Shown here piece after piece: positions 1 to 11,800 of a stretch of DNA of 64,000 nucleotides. The stretch's first letter is position 1. Each line of letters begins with the position of its first letter. The stretch lies in the NCBI GenBank assembly GCA_003864495.1, contig ML133428.1:1488001-1552000 (forward strand), read 5' to 3'. The notes below the pieces were generated by a model that had not been told where the DNA came from, did no database searches, and was given only the letters and a program-made list of their open reading frames with translations. The position numbers and the translations under genes were made by a program. Source of the DNA: Nemopilema nomurai. Its lineage: Eukaryota > Cnidaria > Scyphozoa > Rhizostomeae > Rhizostomatidae.

Positions 1-244
1 CTTCTGGGATTGTATTGGCTAAACCTGCAGCACCAAAGACTTATGCAGTTACACCAATACCGGCTTCATGACGACTCACTTAGGCTACGAAACCGAATGA
101 ACACATGAACAAAGAAATGTATTCATCAACCTTCTACTGATCATCATTAGTGACTTACGTGAATCAAATAAATCACCTTGATGACGTCATGTAGACAAAG
201 AGACTCAGGACAAGACCGGGTTGTGAAGCCTAATAAATAATTAC
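1..244 (-). other. COG5: COG5 intron 18 (partial)
   Basis: This stretch follows the donor site of COG5 exon 18 and runs off the left edge. I see no further exon in it. The two minus-strand open frames that cross it continue through the splice donor and are not separate genes. Confidence 0.6.
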
Positions 245-3200
245 CTGTGCCATATCGTTGGTCAGTTTCATTTTCCCTGATTCGGATATATCGTGCAAAA
301 GACTGGCGTGTCGCACGAACAATACCAAACAACGTGCAGCAACGGGCTTCAACGACTCTTGCAAGATGTCTTTGCATTCGTACATTGAGAAGTAGTCATG
401 CTGAATCCTTTGAATAAAATTCTGCAAAAAGGTGGAAAGGCAAAATAAGCAACAAATAGCTGAATTACTACCAAAGACGGAAGATAATAGGGCTTTAGAA
501 AACTTGAAAAGTTCAACTTTTAGCTTCATTTCTTTTAGGTGCAAGAAACCCATTTCACTTTAGGGTGAATGCTCGTGATAAACATACTGGTGCTGCCTCA
601 AGGCATCTTTCTTTGTGCTTGGAATAAAAAACCATGGAAGCTAAAGCCAGTGATCATGAAATTTGAGTTGATGAAACCTCAAGTAGTTAGGGAAGTAGTT
701 ATTGAACAGAAACAACAATGCGTACATGGGAAATGGACTTTGAACTCTAAGATCAACGGTTGGAGATGATATGTACAAAACTCTCTTATGAAGAACAGCA
801 AATTGAAGCAGCGACTTGATTTGAAATATATCAAGATGATCACAGCCATTTGATTGCCTAACGTTTTTAAACATATTCTTCAATAAGGGACAGTTTTCGA
901 GAACTCAGGGTGATTAAAAAATCCATAGAAATTTTGAAAGAGCTGAAATGTGAGTTGAAAGAGCTAAGTGTGGACCAAAGTTGGAACAAAAGTTGAGCAA
1001 CAGGGATATTTTTCAATATTTGATATAATGGTTAATAAAAATGGGGACAAATACAACATATCATGTGACATATGCTATTGTTTAACATGAATGTTGTACG
1101 TTATCACAGCGTTAGAACATTTTGAAGGGTGTTCACTGAACACGCCAAGTTTTCATCATGTGACATATGCTATTTTTTAACATGAATGTTCTACGTTATC
1201 ACAGAGTTAGAACATTTTGAAGAGTGTTCACTGAACACGCCAAGTTTTCAATCGCTGGATCAAACTATTTCATCAAAGGAATACACAAAGAGAATGCAAC
1301 TGTTTCAAAATCAAGACTGCAGTCTGCTGCTGAAGACGTTGTGGTTATGAAAATATATGACGCATGTTACAGTTGCCATGTTCAACAAGATTATGAAACT
1401 AAATAGCTTACCCTTATATCATTGATGTAGGGAGACGAGGAAGAATCTCCTTGCTCGTCAACAGCCGGCGACTCTCTGCCAATTCATGAAATAATTCCAG
1501 CTTTTAGAAGTTACCCATGATAGCAAGTTTTAATCAAAACTCACAAAACGTATCAGTTTTCTTTATGGAAAAACAGTCTACATTATCAGCATAACTCTAT
1601 ATTACTAGCACCTTATTTTAGTCACATATTTTTACAGGGTCGTCGTTTAATCAGAAGTTAAGGACGAGCAGCATTTTCCTGCAAACTTAAAGACAAGAAA
1701 AAACTACACTTTTTAAATTATTGACATTGTGGTAAAACACTAATAAAACTTATTATTTGAATATATATACATAGGAAAAATATAAAAAAATATATGTACA
1801 TAGAGGTGTTTGTAAATTAAGAAAATAATAATCAGACTTATGCAAGAGCCCCATTGCATAACCGTAAGAGAAAGTCAATTATGGTGCCAACTTAAGTGGC
1901 CCCTCCTTACACAAAATTCAAAGTGTCTGCTGGTTGGAATAAAAAACTTAAACTAAAGCTTAAAGTCAAATTAAAAACTGACCTGGAAAAGTCCTCTATA
2001 TGAATTCGCGCCATTTTATTTTCTAGTGACGTCATCACGGCATCCATCAACAAATTCAACGTAGTTTCCATAACAACAGTTACATTCTGTAAACAAACAA
2101 GGAGCGTGAGATCATATTATTCTTTTATAAACTATAGCAAGCAAAGACCAACTGATGTCAACTACAGTAAGTCCCCGCATACAAGAAACTCAGATTTTTA
2201 AAGCAGACTGTTGAGTTTCCTAAACGCAAGAAAATATTTTCAAATCAGGCTGGCTGGTTTCTTATATGTTCATTAAGATTTTCGTTTTATGGAAGGCTTT
2301 CCTGTGAGAATAACATCTTTTTGAATTCAAGGGACATGTTTCATTGTAACAAAGGATACCCTTATAGATGAGTATGGATGAAATAAGTAAAAAATACTGT
2401 ATATCTTTGAACAAATCTAGTTTCTCAGAAAAAGTTTGAATTTGTTTAAAAGATTTTCCCCATTTAGCATCATTTATAAGAAATTGGGGGAAAAATGAGG
2501 CTGGCTGGTTTCTTATAGAGGAGAAAATATTCTTTGTGCTGGCAGGCTGCAGTTTCTTATATGTACGTTTCTTATATGCGGGGACTTACTGTACCAATGT
2601 TTGCTATGATGTGAATCAAACAGTTGTTATGATGTCAAAAAGTATAACCCACACTGCATACATATTCCTGGCATATATAAAAACTACAGTTGAATCGTGT
2701 AAATTCTAAGATCTTTTTCCTGAAATTGTGCAAAACAGGGGAGTATTTTATTTCGTTGGATACTGATGTCAATAGTTGAATCTATCTATAGGATAGGTAC
2801 CAAAACCATATAATTTGTAATGTTAGAATGATGGCATAGCTTCAATGTAAGGATCATATTTCCAGGCGATAGCTCACTCTTAAGAGAGGTAAGGGCTTTC
2901 CCTAGGAACTCTTCGAAAAAGAAAGGACGTGTAAAATATCTAAGAATTGCAAATCAGAAAAAGCATACCTTGGCTGCCTGTTGGATCGCAAGAACAGCTG
3001 CAGTTGGAGCCTCTTCTAATGTGGCCATTACCTACAAAATGGACAGGAGTCTTATTAAAACGATCCAAACACCAAAAAACGTGTGTTGGTCTCTTACGAC
3101 GTCAGTGATAAGATGGAATACAGGATCGCGCAAAGTCATCAAAACTTCCTTTGTACTAAAATACAGGAAAAAGATGGCTAAATTTTGTCAAGAATTCTCA

Positions 3201-4478
3201 GAACGCCCTGACGGTAATAGGCATAAGAATTATAACCATCAATGTTTGATGTATCTAGTACCAACATAATCATTTGAAAGGATTCATGTGCAAAACATGG
3301 AGCCATTAGATATCATCGTGAATAATTTTCTTAACGAGAAGAAGGGAAGGCTTCAAGTATTCAAAACAATTAAACGCGGTGTTCCAATGCCTTCTGCAAG
3401 TTTTATGGTTGGATTTTGCTTAGAATAGCTGCAAATGGATATTAGATTGTTGTGAGATGCCATGTGCACATGTACTTAATAACAGAGCCTAAGATGGAAT
3501 CATATGTTAGTGTTCATACTGTGCTGGGAATCCTTAATTATGGTCACGACATCAAAATCTCTATAAACATGGCTACGTTGGTATCTCTTGAAGAGGGGCT
3601 CTGTGCACTAATACCTCTAGCTACAGGCTTGTAGAGTAGAAACAGAAAAGGCCAAGCAGTTCTTGTTTTGAACACCAGCTAAGATAGGGACAGCCTACAG
3701 AGAAGTGTTATCTAGCTTAAATTGTCCAGGCTATATCGTTCAACCCGGGCCATATCGTATCATAATAACTGCCTGACTCTTAGAAACCAAAGAGATAACT
3801 ACATCAACTACATCTACAACTTTACCTTTAAACTTGATTGCAGATGAAAAAATCATACTTTCGTTAAAAATTTTTTTAGCTGATCGTTCTAAGGCCCGTA
3901 ACTACAAAACCAAATATTATTTAAGGATATCTTTGATAAGAATACAATACAGAAGAAGACAAACGGATAGAGAAGGTGGCAGGAAAGAGAAGAGTTTAAG
4001 ATGCACTGATGTTAACATGTTAGAAATTATACGTGTAGTAAACTATACTATACGTGTAAGTATAGAAAATAAACACTTCTAAATGAGATAAACCGGACCC
4101 TGAATTGCACGTTGATTGCGCTAGAGCTCTCTTTACCAGATACCTGGGCGCTTAATTACAGTTCTAGATGAAAAATTGCCGCACAACGACTGGCAAGATT
4201 TGTGAAATTGCAATACTCGAATCTCCAGATTCCAAGACAAGTCCTATCATTCCAGCTTATTCTACTTTGACCAGGATTTCTAGATTTTGAGCGTAGTGAA
4301 CTTCTCTCGTAATGGCATACAAATCCGAAACTATACACATAAGAAAAGCGTAACAACAGGAATTCACCTGATTAACAGCGCGGCTGAGTTGATACAATGA
4401 ATTGGCAACCTCGGCATTGAGAATCTGTGCATTGGTTAGGCCACCGCTAAGCTGACTGGCTTCTGTGCTTGTTGTTAT
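245..4478 (-). CDS. COG5: COG5, Golgi tethering subunit 5, exons 14-18 (C-terminal part, incomplete)
   Basis: COG5 belongs to lobe B of the conserved oligomeric Golgi complex, which tethers retrograde vesicles at Golgi membranes. Exons on the minus strand are 4368-4478, 2969-3031, 1983-2086, 1412-1475 and 245-421, all with AG/GT borders and matching phases (0, 0, 0, 2, 0). They encode residues 499-671 of the rebuilt protein. Exon 14 contains AEVANSLYQLSRAV, which fits the family segment around 'VVNSLYKLHQSV'. Exon 16 ends in HIEDFS. Exon 17 joins exon 18 as PYINDIR-NFIQRI, followed by FVRHASLL and ESGKMKLTNDMAQ, a strongly conserved COG5 stretch. By comparison with the human protein about 140-160 C-terminal residues are still to come, beyond the left edge. 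Exons 16 and 17 were found only by phase and homology and are the least certain boundaries. Confidence 0.93.
1061..1248. repeat. Tandem duplication, 95-bp unit x2
   Basis: Two adjacent copies of a 95-bp unit begin TCATGTGACATATGCTATT at 1061 and 1156. They differ at a few positions only, so the duplication is fairly recent. It lies in the COG5 intron between exons 17 and 18 and has no coding content. Confidence 0.85.
2162..2595. mobile_element. Non-autonomous DNA transposon with Tc1/mariner-like ends
   Basis: The left end reads CAGTAAGTCCCCGCATA followed by CAAGAAACT, and the right end carries the inverse (TATGCGGGGACTTACTG), so the terminal inverted repeats match over about 17 bp and then imperfectly for about 10 more. 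Both ends are flanked by TA, the target duplication typical of Tc1/mariner superfamily insertions, whose ends often begin CAGT. Two internal copies of a segment containing GGCTGGCTGGTTTCTTATA lie near 2248 and 2501. There is no transposase frame, so it would have needed one supplied in trans. It sits between COG5 exons 15 and 16. Confidence 0.72.
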
Positions 4479-4787
4479 CTGCGAACAAAAGAGAAGACAT
4501 AAATGCGGCGTCATTCAGTGAATAAGGCCCTAAATGCCACGCACACAAGTTACATAACAAGCAAAAGTTTGGGGAGTAACATCAATTCTAAACAACAATC
4601 ACAACTGACGATTGAATTAGAATGGAATGGAACTCGAAATAAACACAAATTAGGGTGATGAATTTATCTTAAGAGTTTGCTAAATCAACGACAGTTCTTT
4701 AGATAACATACACCTTATATCTGTGCGAAATCATAGAGGTTTGCTAGAAATTGCTTAAAACGAACAGGTGAACTATGGACTGTACAT

Positions 4788-4863
4788 TAGACCCAAGATT
4801 GTTTTGATTTGGTTTGATCCTTGGTAGTTGAGTGACGTCAGTGACGTCAGAGGCTTGGGTCTA
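4788..4863. promoter_or_regulatory. Tandem CRE-like sites inside a short inverted repeat
   Basis: Two perfect TGACGTCA palindromes (4833-4840 and 4842-4849) lie 9 bp apart, nearly one helical turn. They are enclosed by a 10-bp inverted repeat, TAGACCCAAG at 4788 and CTTGGGTCTA at 4854. TGACGTCA is the consensus bound by CREB/ATF bZIP proteins. This lies about 300 bp inside COG5 intron 13 and about 12 kb upstream of the K2P channel, so any target gene is a guess. The inverted repeat could instead mark a very small transposon remnant. Confidence 0.35.
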
Positions 4864-7559
4864 GTTTCACGTGACAGCCAACCAGCCAATTGGCGACAAC
4901 ATCATTGCGTTGAACACATGTTGATGTACATCAATGACCTGAACACAGCAGTCAGCTACTCTTAGTGAACCTACGTAAGGTGTTGTGCAGTGAAAGCCGT
5001 ATTTTCATACCAGCTTAGCAAACAATTACGTCTATTGGCGCATTGAGCACTCAAAAAGCGTTGGTCTTTTTTAGATGTAAATCATTTGAAGAGGTAAACT
5101 GACGAAACCATGGTGAAAACAATAGCTCTAATGCCTTGCTATTAAGACAAACGGAGCTGGTTAATTAGCAAACATTTTCTCTGTGAAACCAAAAACTGAC
5201 CATCGCCCTTAACAAACAACTTAAAAACATTTTAAATTTAAAATAAATATTGTTGCGATACTTCGTTTATGTTAAATTTTGAGGAAAGCAGCAAAACCAA
5301 TCGCAATGGGGGCGAATATGACTTGTTGGTAATGTTCATTTTAAAATTAAAACAATATAAGTAATATATATATATAAATAACAAATGTATTCATTTAAAG
5401 TCTGAAAAATGACAAAAAAGACGTGAACTTTTGGTTATTAGCTGCGATTTCTAATCTCCGATGATTTATTATGGCTGGTAACGCTTGACAAATTCCAAGC
5501 AACTAGGCGCGAGTTTAAAGACAATGCTCTTCAACACTAAAGCTCTTGTACTTTCCTCAAACAAAAAGAACGATTGACTTGCAGGCCTTTCTCTAAACAG
5601 TGATTTCACCTGCAAATATCCTTCCAGTGCTGAGTAGATGCTTCAGGATGGCGCAAAAGTCAGAGTAACATAGTAAATGTGTCACGGATAATGGCACACT
5701 GAGAAGGTGCCACAAACATGGTACAAAGAGGTGTCACGTCCAATAGCACGGAGAGAAGATGTCATATAGGTTGACAAGATGGGTTCACATAAAGTTTATA
5801 AAATTTTGAAATGGCTATAATTTTTATAGTGTAACATTGGAAAATTTTAGTACCCTGTTTCCAATGCCTCTGCATCTATTTTAATGGTAGTTTTCAGAAT
5901 TATTTAAATCTTAGCCTCTGATAACACGTATTAACATTAATTAAATGGATTGAAAAACAGCACGAAATTATGCTCAGAAACGCATAATAGAAAAACCATG
6001 ATAATGAAATGAAAGACATCAGGCTCGGAGCAACACTTTGTACGACAATCGAAGGAATTTTCGTTTGATAAGCTTCATCACGTAGAGTACCGGAATACGA
6101 TTTCCTTTTTCACGAGGAAAGTAGATTTGTGAAGATGGCCTTCCCAATTCAATAGATAAGGAAAGCACGAAAAACCCTAATCATGAGGTATATTGATCGT
6201 CAAAGTTCAGTTTCAAAGATGCTGTCGAAACTCTGCAGACGATGCAATAATGAAGCTCTTGCCAAGAGCGACTGTGACATACTGTTCGCAATCACAGTGG
6301 TAGGGCACATTGCAGCAAAACAAACGGAGGCGAGATGGACGGCTTTGATAAGAACCGAGCATAAAACCAAGTGCTCTTTGAACTGTTATAGCCTACAGTC
6401 ATGCAAAAGCCGCTGAAAAGAAATCAAAGGTGGCCTACATGAGTTATGGTGCCGAAGTGTTGTTGGTAGTTAGTCAATTTAGAGCCCTGAGAAATTTCTC
6501 TGCAGAGAGCAGTAATTAGCGACGAGAGATCGGTGCTGAATGTGTTTGAACACATCAAAGGAAGATCTGCAGGTGGATAAAGAATTTCCTAATTCTCTTC
6601 GGCCGAGAATAGCCCAGCTTGACAGCACAAACTCAATTTTGCTCCAGCTTCGGATATGAAAATCCTTGTAAAGACAGTACAATAAAGAAAGGCCCTCGCC
6701 TAAAAAGCATGTGAAGACGGATTCTATGGACTAGGGTGAAAAAGAACGCGATGGATGGACAAATGATAAACTATTAATGGCGTTAACATGAAAAGAAATG
6801 GCGAAATTCAATCATGGCGAAAACAATGTCGTAAATGATTAAGAGGGAGAATCATTTTGGGAAGGATAATAAGAGGTTGACGCAGAAGAAAACACTCGCT
6901 AATCGGATGCTCATTAAGAAATGCAATTGAAAAAGGCATCTCCGTTCAAGAAATATTCTTAAGGAGACTGATTGGTTGTTGAATGCATTGGTTGGTTGTG
7001 ACATTGGGCCCACCTGTCGGAATGAATGTGGGGATTTGCGTGGTGCAGTCTTAACGTAGGGTACTCAGAGGCCAAAGAGGTAACGCGAGGCAGCAATTAT
7101 CCCCTGCAATAACTGAATCAGAACCTGCTATTTTTGCGAACCCGATTGAATCTGTGCAAAATGCAGGCACAATACCTGAAAGGGGTGCTTCGGCGAAAAA
7201 CCACTCTGAATGAATATGACAGTCTCTACGAAGGAGTAAACTTCTTGAAGGCACAGAATCAAATTGAAGGTGAGGCGTTTAGTTGAAACGAGTAAAAAAA
7301 TTTATTTGATTGATTTGAATTGCTTGTCGTTCTAATAGACTGATAAAGCATTGTCAGTGAAACTATAGATTCATGAACGTGATTTAACACAAAAACAAAA
7401 TATGGCATAAACGAATCAACGATAACATGACTAAGCATTCTTCGCGACCGTCTTCCAATTGCGACTTTGAGTCATGGTTACTGATGGTCAGGACACAGAT
7501 GACCTTTATGAGGGACACTCCTGAGACATGTGCCAAAGAAACTCTTGGCAATGAAATAA

Positions 7560-7775
7560 AATACGGTATGATAAAAGAAAATACAACAAAGTAGATACAA
7601 TGCGAAACATTGCATAAAAGTAGATACAATGAAGGGACTCGATGCAAAAGAAATAAATACAAATACAATACAGTACGAAACCATTCAATTCAATACAAAA
7701 AAGCAAAGCATTACAATGCCATGTAATGTTATGTAATGTGATCAAGTGAAATGCAATGCCACACAATGCAAAACC
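7560..7775. repeat. Degenerate ACAATG-rich low-complexity tract
   Basis: The plus strand is built from loosely repeated ATACAA, ACAATGC and TAATGT words, including two copies of AGTAGATACAATG near 7591 and 7619. Its lack of stops on the minus strand explains several overlapping hydrophobic frames that are not genes. Confidence 0.6.
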
Positions 7776-8743
7776 ATGTCGCTAACCTAACTTGCAATCT
7801 TAATCTGTAATCCAAACTGGCAATCCTAGCTTTAGTGTTACAATCTTAACAATCTTGGACTACATAAAAAACAAACGGGAAAAAGTCAATGTAGAAGGAG
7901 TACAGTTGCTACGTATGGTGCAATACCTTGCACTTCGACTTGATGCAGCTTTGATGCGTCCTTTGCTGCTTAACTTTTGCTGCGTCTTATCGGGCAAAGA
8001 CTGGGCAACACAGAACGGTCTTTCACTATAGCTCAAGCATTGTCACTAAATCTGTAGGAATCACTTTGCAGAGGTTCAAGAAGGCATGTCAATCGCAAAA
8101 ATTGCCTTAGCTAAATAGAACTTCGCACACGGGAAAAGAGCAAAATAAATATAATTAGGAGCTGATAGCAGATAACATCCACGGACTCTTATAAGCGGCG
8201 ATAGATCGACCAGATGGATGCTAGAAAACTCTTAGCCACTTTGAATTAGATTTAAGATGGTAAGTCCTTTTAGATATCTATTTACAAAACAAACTTAACG
8301 ATGTTAATGGGCTCAGAGCTCACAAACACTTGCTATTCGGGTCCGGTTGGGCGATTGCCGAAATTCAGGGCGAAAATGCACGGTCTTCAAGCAACTTGAT
8401 TAATATTGCATATGCAACAAGGCCAGAAAGTGGAGAAGTTCATTTCGAAATTCGAAAAACAGGCATAGCATTATGATTCTTTTGAAGTAGAGCGGTTGAA
8501 ATTATCAACCCTCTATCGTTTGCGTGTAGAGTTGACAGCTGAAAAGCGCGGACAAGAAGAGCATCGCAGAAAGAGGAGCTTGACATAACAAAATGTTTGG
8601 AGCTTTCGCCATCCTTTTCTCTTACATGTCGAGATTAGCCTGTACAGTGGTCAGAGTGGAGTTCACAACAAGATCTATAGTGAACGAGAAAAGGGGGCGG
8701 AGCTCCGGAGAGACCTCTTTATCCAAAGTACGAGCATTTGAAA

Positions 8744-8820
8744 GCACGGACTCGAACCGATGACGATTTCTTTCGCTAAACAAAAGGCAGATGGCCAGAG
8801 ATTTTACCACTAGAACAGCA
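8744..8820 (-). other. tRNA-like relic (possible tRNA-derived SINE head)
   Basis: On the minus strand a perfect B-box-like GGTTCGAGTCC (8748-8758) lies about 45 bp after an A-box-like TAGTGGTAAAAT (near 8801-8812), the spacing of an internal RNA polymerase III promoter. The acceptor and anticodon arms do not pair well, so it is not a functional tRNA as read. A decayed tRNA gene or the head of a tRNA-derived SINE fits best. Confidence 0.35.
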
Positions 8821-11800
8821 TATAACGGAATTTTTACTATGGAAAACACACTGATTGATTTTGCATGAAAGAGTTTACTTTGTGCACCTAGAGACGAGTG
8901 CAGCGAACAGGCCCCCCATTTGGTTGACAGTGAATCATTATAAACGCAGTGTTCTGGTGACGCAACAGCTCTTCGCAAGATAAGGCTACAAACAAGGAGG
9001 AAAAAAGTTGGTTTGGGTTTAAAGGATCAGTTGAAAGCCCGGTCATTTCTTGAACCCGTGCAGGCAAAAGATAACTAGCAAAGAGTCAGTATAAGGGAGC
9101 ACATTGATTATTGCTGAAACTGATTCTGGCCTGGAACTGATTCTAGCCTGGGAGCATGTGGTTATCAAGTGCTGGAAAAGGGAGCATAAGAATTACGTCG
9201 AAATGTACGTATGCCTCAATTACGTGTTTTACTGGGCAGCAAACACCGACGATTAAGTACTGCATCAGAATGAGTGGGAGTTTTCCTTTGCCGTAGTTTG
9301 CGGGAATATTCTAAGAGCGGAGCTGGTACCAGCAGTATAGTCGAATCGAGGTTTCTTGGAAGAACGCACGCCAAAGTAGGCTTAATTCTACTACATGTGC
9401 AGTTAGAATAATATACGCACAGGGGCTGAATTGTCTTTGTTTTCTTGTTTCAGTAGCAAGTTTTGTCGCTTTATAAAGGATAGAGAGACAATAGAGTGTG
9501 AAATTTTATTACCTTGAACTGTAGTTTTGTAAACTAGATCAACGTTTTGTAAGACAAATGGGCGACTACGGACTAGAGTTCCATGTTAGCTAAAACTTCG
9601 AAAGAGGCTTTCTTAAGAAATTCCAAACCTCTGTGCAGCTCGACGCTTCTGAAGTAGTGCAACAATTGCGATCAGCTCAACATTTGCTTGCATTATTCTG
9701 AAAGATGGCTTTTCTGCCTTTGAGTATGCCTACAATTGACGCTATATCGCCGCTTTCTCTAGATACACTTTAAAATGCAAACAAAACATTGTGTCTAAAT
9801 GCTAATTTTCTAATAAATTACCTAAGAAAGCCCTATTTACCTTTTTTAATTTGAACTGATAAGAGTACTCATTCAGACCTGCAGCGATACATTCTACAAA
9901 TATACAGATTTCTGATCAAGACAAAACTGTCTGATAGCATACCGCGCGGAGAACAACAATCTCTTTTTCATACTGTCACTAGCTTTCTACCGAATTCAAG
10001 CCTGTCCCTTGGCGACTAAATCATTGTTTGAACCAAAATCCAAACACGCAGCATTTAATATATCCTTGACCTTTGATCGTAGAAATGAAATTTTACCAGG
10101 AATGAAGTTTAATCTCGAGGACAAAATTATTCTTACTCATAAACCGTATTTCGTAGGGTGCAAAATTTGAAAGTTATTTTCAAATCCATAAACAGCTGGA
10201 AAACATTGCACCATAAGATAAAAACAATTTTTTGTCTAAATTACTAAGAATGCTTAAGAAAATCGCTATTTAGTTTTTTCCAATTCTCACTTGCAAATAT
10301 GACTAGATAAACCACTTTCTCACAGCAATGCATTTGATTAAAAAAGCCCCAATTTTCAAAAATATAGAACAATTTCAAAATGTCTTTATGAAAAACTAGT
10401 CTACTAATTTGAAAAGGAGAGGGAGAGCCAACCAGCATCAGAACCACTACCAATGTTTCAAGAGCTTTTGTAAGCATTACACTTGCAATGTGGTGTTTGG
10501 AATTTGTGCGCACGTGGCTTGAATTGGTGGATACATGCAGTGGCGGACTGGCTTCCATTTGACCCACCGGGAAAAGCAAGCAAAAGGGCGCCAATAGGTG
10601 CTAGAGTTGCTCAGACAAATGGTGCCAGTGGAGTATGCGCTATAGCGAAAATTGCACCGCGAAAATCGAGACTGAAGAAAAATGTACTTGAGCTTCAATG
10701 ACTAGTCCAACAGATATCAGAGCAGTAAATGTTATTTGAAAGGATTCCATGCATCTCTCAAGCAGGGATTCTATGAAACCTGCAGTATGAATAGCATCGC
10801 AGCATGAAGTCAGAGCATCAGCGAAAACAATTAGACACGACTCCCCAAGGCTTGAAAATTATTATTGTAGAAATCTTAGGTTGGTTTTCGTAATTCTGTA
10901 AAGAGCCATCGCACAATGCATAGGAATGGACGAAGGAAATGGCTTATTTCAAAATACAGAAGTCTTTGCCCAAAAGTTTGGGGGTAATGCACGTTTGCTA
11001 CGCACTTAGCTGTTGCTTGCCCCTGGAGGCACATATTTAAACGGGCCATACAAAAAACTTGCGTTTTCATAAACAGTGGTAAATACACTGTACGAAAAGG
11101 CTTTGCAGAGTTCTTAACCTATCGCCAAAAGCTAACATAATATGTAAAAAAGCTATGCTACTGTCAATATTATCCTACTTATTTGAATAGAAACAAAATT
11201 TGCATTGTGAATCCGTATGAATGAAGATACCTGAAAATGGGTTGTTGGATGGCAGATCTTCAGGTACAAATATCAATCTTTCTTGTGATAGGAAGTACAA
11301 AGTCCTATCAATTTCAGCGTAGACAGGCTGCCAAAATTTTTATGAATATGGATATGTCGTAATGCACAAATTTATCAACCGATGTTTGATAAAATATATT
11401 CGAAGCTGTTTTCGAAGATAAAATAGAGACCTAAAATGAATTCGTAAATGAACTGTATTCTATGATAATAAAAAAATACAGTAAATTTAATGATAAAAAT
11501 ATAATAAAAATTGTAGAGCAAATGTTTATTATCTATGTGGACGCACACGTACTTATAGCTTATAGATAACAAAATACTGAAATACTTAGAAAAACAGCTT
11601 TCGTTGTCTTACCAAACCAAACAAAACAAACGAGAATGAATTTTACTTTGATAGAAAATTTCACATCCTACAAAAGGACTCGGTATTTCTTCGCTGTGAT
11701 TTGAATTGTTAAAGCGAAGGTCAACAAGAAATCCTAACAATGCATCGTTCAACGCCCATGAAAACTAGAGGAAAGCATTCTTGACTTACCAAATCTAATA

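Noticed and set aside
7384..7766. Three overlapping hydrophobic minus-strand frames
   Set aside because: They arise from a low-complexity ACAATG-rich tract and have no domain or splice context.
8622..8978. 118-codon minus-strand frame
   Set aside because: It overlaps the tRNA-like relic, shows no family motif and has no splice partners.
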